Below are positions 8,240 to 12,415 of a stretch of DNA of 12,415 nt, in pieces. The notes below the pieces were generated by a model. The model was given only the letters and a program-made list of their open reading frames with translations. It ran no database searches and was not told where the DNA came from. The first letter of the stretch is position 1. Each line of letters starts with the position of its first letter. Origin of the DNA: JAHFRG01 sp041495205 (GTDB lineage Bacteria > Pseudomonadota > Gammaproteobacteria > Burkholderiales > JAHFRG01); the NCBI GenBank assembly GCA_041495205.1, contig JBGQCF010000050.1, forward strand, positions 1 to 12,415, read 5' to 3'. The translations under genes were made by a program, and so were the position numbers.

Positions 8240-8254
8240 ATCAGAGGTTCCCTA
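8240..8254 (-). repeat. Solo end of the MITE-like element
   Basis: On the minus strand TAGGGAACCTCTGAT is identical to 4792-4806, which is the outer 12 bases of the element's left terminus plus TAG of its target duplication. In the other orientation, 8228-8251 matches the right end (5046-5069) at 18 of 24 positions. No partner end is found nearby, so this is a truncated or decayed copy. It lies just beyond the glycosyltransferase stop codon. Confidence 0.55.
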
Positions 8255-8260
8255 CACAGC

Positions 8261-9661
8261 CTACGCCTCGACTGCGGGAATTTCAACCGTCTCTTTTGGC
8301 TCAGGCGTGCGTTTGAATAACCAGCGCATCAAACCGATGAAGCGCCACAACGACACCCGCTGCCGGTAACCAAAGTTCTCAAGCAGGACCGCGATAAGCA
8401 ATTTCACGAACTGGGAGGGCTTGTGATAGACGTGGAACGACAGTTCTTCCAGCAGCAGCGCGATACCCGAGAGCAGCATTCCAAAGCCTATGGCTACCAG
8501 CAGAAACACCGCAAATACCTGCCAGGAAATCAGTCCCAGCGCAAAACCTGAAATCATGAAAATGTAGCCCATGACTTCAAACATCGGTCCTAGCCATTCA
8601 AATATCGTGATGAAAGGAAAAGCAAGCCATGACACGGTGGCGCCTTTACGATTAAACAGCAGCGGCATGTTAAGAGTGAGGCTTTCCGCCAGCCTGCGCT
8701 GCCAGTCGAGGCGTTTGGTTTTAAGCGCGCGCGAGTTTTCCGGCGCCAAGCTCCAGAAAATGGGATCGGGGACAAAAGTAATGTGATACGGGCTGCCCTT
8801 GATGCGCAGCATGTAATGCAGGCGCAAGATGAGGTCCATGTCTTCACCCGAAGTGCCGGTGAGGTAGCCGCCGGCTTCGATGACCGTTTCCTTGCGGAAC
8901 AGGCCGAATGCCCCGGAAATGATGAGCACCGAGTTGAGCGCCGACCAACCCATGGCGCCGAACAGGAATGTGCGCTGGCTTTCCACAATCTGCATCAGTG
9001 CCAGCCAGCTTTTAGGCAATGCAATGCTGGTGATAAAGCCGTCTTTTAACCCGCAGTCGTTGGCAATTCTCACGGCACCGCCTGAAGCTACGGTAATGGG
9101 ATTTTCGAGAAACGGCTGCACTGCCCGGCGCAGGCCGTCACGTTGCAGGATGGAATCGGCGTCCACCGCGCAGAAGAGCGGGTAGCGCGAAGCATTTATG
9201 CCGGCGTTCAGCGCATCCGCCTTGCCGCCGTTCTCCTTTTCGATCACCCGCAGGTTGGGACTGGTCGCGGAACGGTAAATCGCCCGCACACCTTTGCCCT
9301 TGATGCGCTGCCAGTAGGCTTCGGGAAAAAATACCAGCGAAAATTCGCGCTGCAAGATTGCGAAAGTGTTGTCTTGCGAGCCGTCGTTGACGACAACAAC
9401 CTCGAATTCCGGATAATCGAGGTCCAGCAGCGTGCGCACGGTAGCAACGATGGTTGCTTCCTCGTTGTACGCAGGAATGATAACGCTGACGGGCGGCTCA
9501 TAGCCGGAATACGCGGGCATATCACCCAGGCTCCGCGCCTCCATATAGGTCCTCAGGGCGCGGAGGGAAAGCAGGTTGAGCAGGATGTAGCCGCTGTTGA
9601 CGCCGATAAAATACAGCAGGAAAAACCATTGCAGGAAGGTGATCCAGTCCGTCCAGTTCAT
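8261..9661 (-). CDS. Membrane-bound family 2 glycosyltransferase
   Basis: The product has 466 residues. One membrane segment (about 7-33) precedes a GT-A domain with SVIIPAYNEE (59-68), VNDGS (91-95), the DxD motif VDADS (166-170) and SGEDMD (271-276, the likely catalytic acid region). About three further membrane segments follow (about 343-405). This layout resembles processive synthases such as PgaC and hyaluronan synthase. Where these have QxxRW, the best alignment here reads K316-R-L-D-W320, so Gln and Arg appear replaced. The polymer is unknown. The start at 9661 overlaps the HEAT-repeat gene's stop as ATGA, so translation is coupled; an open frame extends to 9805 but lies inside that gene. 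The neighbouring HEAT protein is probably its partner. Confidence 0.88.
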   Translation of the reverse strand: MNWTDWITFLQWFFLLYFIGVNSGYILLNLLSLRALRTYMEARSLGDMPAYSGYEPPVSVIIPAYNEEATIVATVRTLLDLDYPEFEVVVVNDGSQDNTFAILQREFSLVFFPEAYWQRIKGKGVRAIYRSATSPNLRVIEKENGGKADALNAGINASRYPLFCAVDADSILQRDGLRRAVQPFLENPITVASGGAVRIANDCGLKDGFITSIALPKSWLALMQIVESQRTFLFGAMGWSALNSVLIISGAFGLFRKETVIEAGGYLTGTSGEDMDLILRLHYMLRIKGSPYHITFVPDPIFWSLAPENSRALKTKRLDWQRRLAESLTLNMPLLFNRKGATVSWLAFPFITIFEWLGPMFEVMGYIFMISGFALGLISWQVFAVFLLVAIGFGMLLSGIALLLEELSFHVYHKPSQFVKLLIAVLLENFGYRQRVSLWRFIGLMRWLFKRTPEPKETVEIPAVEA

Positions 9662-10713
9662 GCCGCCTGCTTTTCCGCAATGACTTGCGTGAGAATGTCC
9701 TGGGCGAAGCGGTCGGTTATGCTCGCGCGGATTTGCCGTACTTCGTCCAGAGTGACCTGCGGCAGACCGGCAAGCGCCTGTGCCGCACGGTAGCGCACCC
9801 ACCATACCGAATCGCTCAATGGCGCGATCAACGCATCGCGGTCATCCTTTGATCCGATTCTGCCTAAAGCATTCACCGCCTGCACCCGTACAAACCAGCT
9901 CGGATGACGCACATAAGTGCGCGCGAGCTCAACGTCGTCCGGGTCGCGCAGCGCTTGCAGACAGGCGGAAATCACCCGGTCATCGGAGGCCGACTGCAGA
10001 ATGCGGCGGATCGCAGGGAGCGCCTGATCGCTATGTGCCGCTTCGAGCAGGCGCAGCAGGCGCGGAAATTCCTCAGGCGCGGCCAATTCGACCGCTTGGG
10101 TGAGCGGGCCGGTTACCGCATCCGGCCCGGCTTCATTGACCATGTTGGCAATTTTGTTGAGCGGCCAATCGTGGCGGCGGGTAAAGAGCGGAAGAAGCTC
10201 GGTCAGTGCCGCTCTTGCGTCGATTTGCATGAGGGCACGGGCCGCCGCCAGCGACAGCAGCGGATGCGGATCGTCGGTGATTCTTTCCAGCTTCGCCCAC
10301 GCGTTTTTTTCCTGTAAATGGCCCAAGGCGGTAACCGCCATCAAGCGCGCGCGCATGTTGTTCTGTTTGAGCAATTGGTGCGCCACGTGGCTCATGCCGC
10401 ACGCCCAACCGAGCTGATTAAGCTTATGCTTGGATTCGCCGCGCAGCGATTCCTGGGCGTGATTCCATATCCTGATGAAGGCATGCCGGTCTGATTTTGC
10501 AATCCGCGGCAAAATTTGCGGGACCGCAGTCATGCTTTGGTCGAACAGCGGCTGCCATTGTTTGATCAACCGCTGCTCGCGGCGCTGGCGCAGGATGAGT
10601 TGCATGCGCAGCAACACGGTTTGCACAAGCAGCAACAAAGTGATGCCGACTATGGCAAGGCCGAACCACAGCATAAATTTTAAAAGCGGATCAAAATAAG
10701 CGGCGAAGCTCAA
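9658..10713 (-). CDS. Membrane-anchored HEAT-repeat protein
   Basis: The product has 351 residues. One membrane segment (about 13-36) is followed by a basic stretch (RMQLILRQRREQR), which suggests an inner-membrane anchor with the repeats in the cytoplasm. Alpha-helical HEAT repeats are clearest at 120-135, 150-165, 270-287 (SWFVRVQAVNALGRIG) and 301-316 (SVWWVRYRAAQALAGL). HEAT repeats bind other proteins, so this is probably a scaffold for the coupled glycosyltransferase. The start codon is TTG with GGAAGGAAG upstream; the first ATG in frame (residue 14) has no ribosome-binding site and would remove residues before the membrane segment. An FNR-like box lies about 95 bases upstream. The repeat class is clear; the role in polysaccharide synthesis is inferred. 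Confidence 0.82.
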   Translation of the reverse strand: MSFAAYFDPLLKFMLWFGLAIVGITLLLLVQTVLLRMQLILRQRREQRLIKQWQPLFDQSMTAVPQILPRIAKSDRHAFIRIWNHAQESLRGESKHKLNQLGWACGMSHVAHQLLKQNNMRARLMAVTALGHLQEKNAWAKLERITDDPHPLLSLAAARALMQIDARAALTELLPLFTRRHDWPLNKIANMVNEAGPDAVTGPLTQAVELAAPEEFPRLLRLLEAAHSDQALPAIRRILQSASDDRVISACLQALRDPDDVELARTYVRHPSWFVRVQAVNALGRIGSKDDRDALIAPLSDSVWWVRYRAAQALAGLPQVTLDEVRQIRASITDRFAQDILTQVIAEKQAA

Positions 10714-10777
10714 CGCTCACTTCCTTCCTGATATACCGGTTCTTCAGTTAATTGGCCTGTGCGTTTTCTTGTGGTTA

Positions 10778-10819
10778 AACATAAGTGTAACCGAAACGCC
10801 ATTTTTTGATTGAAATCAG
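10778..10819 (-). promoter_or_regulatory. FNR/ANR-like box with class II spacing before the HEAT gene
   Basis: TTGATTGAAATCAG (10806-10819) matches nine of ten defined bases of TTGAT-N4-ATCAA. On the minus strand exactly 22 nt separate it from TATGTT (10783 to 10778), which matches four of six -10 bases. Predicted transcription starts near 10771, giving a leader of about 58 bases to the TTG start. The weak -10 makes this less certain than the site at 17-58. Confidence 0.4.
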
Positions 10820-10993
10820 CCTTGTCGGCACAAGCCGCTGCAGCGCGTCGCACCTGTGAAAACGCTTGTACCACACGCAGAAAAACCGCACCGTTAATCA
10901 TTTGGCATGATTGCGCAAGCTTTTGAGAGGAAAGCAAAAAAAGTATCGGCATTAGTATGGTGGTTCGGTATTTGGTTGCTTCGCATGCGGCCA

Positions 10994-11021
10994 TTGCTCC
11001 TGAAAGAGGGTTTGTTATAGA
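10994..11021 (+). promoter_or_regulatory. Possible sigma-70 promoter for the peptide/PuuD-like genes
   Basis: TTGCTC (10994-10999), a 16-nt spacer, then TATAGA (11016-11021). It lies about 40 bases before the ATG at 11065. The match to consensus is moderate. Confidence 0.35.
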
Positions 11022-11064
11022 CTGTATTTTTGTTTTCACCGTTTGTAGACCGAGGAGCGATAAA

Positions 11065-11163
11065 ATGAAAAACCCATTGGATTCGCTGTGGGGCACGATA
11101 ATTAGCGGCCTCATCCTGACCCTGATTCTGTACAACATCGTTAAACATTTCCTGGGAGGCTAG
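11065..11163 (+). CDS. 32-residue single-span membrane peptide
   Basis: The frame encodes MKNPLDSLWGTIISGLIL followed by TLILYNIVKHFLGG. Residues 8-26 form one hydrophobic helix with a short polar N-terminus and a C-terminus carrying Lys27 and His28. The ribosome-binding site is excellent: GAGGAG with seven bases to the ATG. The stop codon is two bases before the next ATG, and the last codons (GGGAGG) provide that gene's ribosome-binding site, so the pair is translationally coupled. The frame is open upstream to 10957, but only the ATG at 11065 has a ribosome-binding site. I do not recognise the family. Its size and coupling suggest a small subunit or assembly peptide of the PuuD-like membrane protein. 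That role is inferred. Confidence 0.75.
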   Translation: MKNPLDSLWGTIISGLILTLILYNIVKHFLGG

Positions 11164-11165
11164 TC

Positions 11166-11654
11166 ATGGAATACGTACCGGCACTGGCCCGCTGGCTGCA
11201 TTTCATGGCGGGCGTCATGTGGATCGGCTTGCTTTACTACTTCAACTTCGTGCAGGGTGACGCACTGAAGGCCGCCCAGGCCGACGGCACGGCGGCGGGC
11301 ATCACAAAGCACGTCGTCCCGCGCGCGCTGTTTTATTTCCGCTGGAGCGCACTGGTGACCTGGCTCACCGGCGCGGCGCTGCTCGGCGGCAACTTTTTCC
11401 AGGCGTTCGGACTACGGGGGGTGTACGCCGTGATCGGCGTCGGCGCTTGGCTCGGCACCATCATGCTGTTCAACGTGTGGGTGTTGATCTGGCCTAATCA
11501 GAAGAAAATACTGGGCATCGTGCAGGCGACTGATGAAGAAAAGAACAAGGCGCGCCGCATGGCGTTCCTGGCTTCGCGCACCAACACCATGTTTTCGATT
11601 CCGATGCTGTTTTTTATGGCGGCGGGCGCGCACGCCGCGATTTTCTTCGGCTAG
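11166..11654 (+). CDS. PuuD-like integral membrane protein (stand-alone membrane domain)
   Basis: The product has 162 residues with about four membrane helices (roughly 8-28, 54-77, 84-109 and 139-160). The segments WLHFMAGVMWIGLLYYFNFVQ, NVWVLIWPNQKKIL (103-116) and ASRTNTMFSIPMLFFM (136-151) resemble the membrane part of urate hydroxylase PuuD (DUF989). His12, His49 and His156 lie at or near helix ends and could be haem ligands. Known PuuD is longer and has a C-terminal cytochrome c domain; this protein has no CxxCH motif and only the first half of that architecture. No purine-degradation gene is nearby, so urate oxidation should not be assumed. It is coupled to the 32-residue peptide gene upstream. 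The similarity is clear by eye; the function is unknown. Confidence 0.8.
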   Translation: MEYVPALARWLHFMAGVMWIGLLYYFNFVQGDALKAAQADGTAAGITKHVVPRALFYFRWSALVTWLTGAALLGGNFFQAFGLRGVYAVIGVGAWLGTIMLFNVWVLIWPNQKKILGIVQATDEEKNKARRMAFLASRTNTMFSIPMLFFMAAGAHAAIFFG

Positions 11655-11669
11655 GCGCAGGTTACTTGT

Positions 11670-11707
11670 AAAAAAAGCGCGCCGCTTGCGGCGCGCTTCT
11701 TTATTCC
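11670..11707. terminator. Bidirectional Rho-independent terminator
   Basis: AAGCGCGCCG (11675-11684), loop CTTG, then CGGCGCGCTT (11689-11698), preceded by a run of seven A and followed by CTTTATT. It ends the PuuD-like gene on the plus strand and the DUF192 gene on the minus strand; the right tail overlaps the last codons of the latter. Confidence 0.88.
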
Positions 11708-12135
11708 GCGGCCGGCGCCTGCGACAAGCCTTCGACTTTCGCGCCGGGCTTGATCTCGCGTTTGCTGAACCACCCGATGGGCATTTCCAGCGCAAACTTG
11801 GCGGGCGCGGCGGCGTGATACTGCTCCTCGCTGAAGGGAAGCATGTCGGTGATATTGATGATGACGCCCTGTTCGTCCATGAAAGCGACGCTCAAGGGCA
11901 CTGAAGTGTTTTTCATCCACATGTTATGCAGGCCTGGCTCGGAATAAACAAACAGCATGCCGTGGTTGCCGCGCATATGCTTTCGGTACATCAATCCCTG
12001 TTCCCTGGCTTCGGCCGTGTTGGCCACCTCGGCAATCAAGGGATTGCCACTTATTTGCAGAGGCACGAGCGATGTTTCCGCGCGCGCGGCCGGGATGAAC
12101 AGCAGGACAAGAATAAAAAGCAGAATCCGTTTCAT
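11701..12135 (-). CDS. Exported DUF192 family protein
   Basis: The product has 144 residues with a signal peptide (MKRILLFILVLLFIPAARA, cleavage expected after Ala19). It is probably periplasmic. The DUF192 signature is present: R44-EQGLMYR51, GMLF (59-62), WMKNT (73-77) and GVIINI (90-95). After WMKNT the usual PLD reads PLS (Ser82). LEMPIGWFSKREIKPGAKV near the end is also typical of the family. The function of DUF192 proteins is not established. The start at 12135 is chosen because GGGAG lies seven bases upstream and the signal peptide begins there; an open frame to 12180 would overlap the CbiX gene. It lies 28 bases after the CbiX stop on the same strand, so they are probably co-transcribed. 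Confidence 0.88.
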   Translation of the reverse strand: MKRILLFILVLLFIPAARAETSLVPLQISGNPLIAEVANTAEAREQGLMYRKHMRGNHGMLFVYSEPGLHNMWMKNTSVPLSVAFMDEQGVIINITDMLPFSEEQYHAAAPAKFALEMPIGWFSKREIKPGAKVEGLSQAPAAE

Positions 12136-12163
12136 ATTAGGGCTCCCGTCAATATTAGTTATG

Positions 12164-12415
12164 CTAGTGTAGCACTTCAAATTTCAATCGTGCTCGCTGC
12201 AAATCCAGTCGGCAATCGAGCTTAAGAGGCAAGTCTTCTTTCAGATGCCCGCCTTGCGCCATGAACAGGGGAATCACGCTGATATTTTTGATACCGCGCG
12301 CTGCAAGATCGGCAACGGCCTCATCGAGCGAGGGCTGCATCAACTCCAGAAAAGCCAGTTCCACCGGCACGCCCGGCTTTTTCGCGCGCACCATGCTCTG
12401 CATTTTGCGGAAAGG
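12164..12415 (-). CDS. CbiX/SirB-type sirohydrochlorin chelatase, C-terminal part
   Basis: Eighty-three codons are inside the window and the frame runs off the right edge (PFRKMQSMVRAKKPG at the edge), so the N-terminus, with the expected first-strand histidine, is missing. Visible blocks are VELAFLELMQPSLDEAV and IKNISVIPLFMAQGGHLKEDLP. The second contains the family's metal-binding His after GG. Single-domain CbiX proteins have about 120-130 residues and insert cobalt, nickel or iron into sirohydrochlorin, for cobalamin, F430 or sirohaem. The metal here cannot be told. The internal ATG at 12403 is not the true start because family similarity continues before it. The DUF192 gene follows closely. 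Confidence 0.88.
   Translation of the reverse strand, partial: PFRKMQSMVRAKKPGVPVELAFLELMQPSLDEAVADLAARGIKNISVIPLFMAQGGHLKEDLPLKLDCRLDLQRARLKFEVLH

Larger units (their letters stand above)
10714..11064. other. Divergent intergenic region without a gene
   Basis: This 351-base spacer separates the minus-strand HEAT/glycosyltransferase operon from the plus-strand peptide gene. It contains the FNR-like box at 10806-10819, a perfect 6-bp dyad AATCAT-TTGGC-ATGATT (10896-10912) that could be an operator, and a possible plus-strand promoter at 10994-11021. Frames running through it on the minus strand lack coding character and a ribosome-binding site. Confidence 0.55.

Noticed and set aside
9143..9793. 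A 216-codon open frame on the plus strand
   Set aside because: Antisense to the glycosyltransferase and HEAT genes, which have strong family evidence.
10710..11138. A 142-codon frame on the minus strand in the divergent spacer
   Set aside because: It overlaps the 32-codon peptide gene and the regulatory region, and has no ribosome-binding site or recognisable domain.

Overview
The window looks like chromosomal DNA of a free-living betaproteobacterium, probably near the Nitrosomonadales/Burkholderiales. This is inferred from the gene families (stand-alone GspE/PulE ATPase, PA0069-type radical SAM protein, DUF192 protein, PuuD-like membrane protein, CbiX) and from GC-rich codon use. There is no rRNA, tRNA, CRISPR array, transposase or phage gene. 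The content is housekeeping and accessory genes with several small repeats between them.

Left part (1-2933). The first 420 bases hold no gene. At the far left is an FNR/ANR-like box with a correctly spaced -10 hexamer pointing out of the window, followed by relict repeat-like sequence and a strong hairpin terminator. A minus-strand glycine-rich lipoprotein follows (420-1538), then a plus-strand Tat-exported DUF1513 protein (1708-2829). A leader of about 68 bp before the DUF1513 gene is repeated almost perfectly before the next gene.

Middle (2934-8045). A type II/IV secretion ATPase gene (2995-4794) ends exactly at a 275-bp MITE-like element with perfect 19-bp terminal inverted repeats and a TTAG target duplication. 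The element separates the ATPase gene from a PA0069-family radical SAM gene (5121-6197). A spacer with two kinds of dispersed repeat comes next. Then a histone-deacetylase-like hydrolase gene abuts a rhomboid protease gene with no gap, ending at a bidirectional terminator.

Right part (8046-12415). A 51-codon gene lies on the minus strand, followed by a minus-strand operon. In that operon a membrane-anchored HEAT-repeat protein (9658-10713) is translationally coupled by an ATGA overlap to a family 2 glycosyltransferase (8261-9661). A second FNR-like box with class II spacing lies upstream of it. On the plus strand a 32-codon membrane peptide gene (11065-11163) sits two bases before a PuuD-like integral membrane protein gene. 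After a shared terminator, minus-strand genes for an exported DUF192 protein and a partial CbiX-type chelatase complete the window.

The best candidates for undescribed biology are the 32-residue peptide paired with the PuuD-like protein, the duplicated leader before two unrelated genes, the HEAT/glycosyltransferase pair with an altered QxxRW region, the 51-residue protein, and the MITE-like element at a stop codon.
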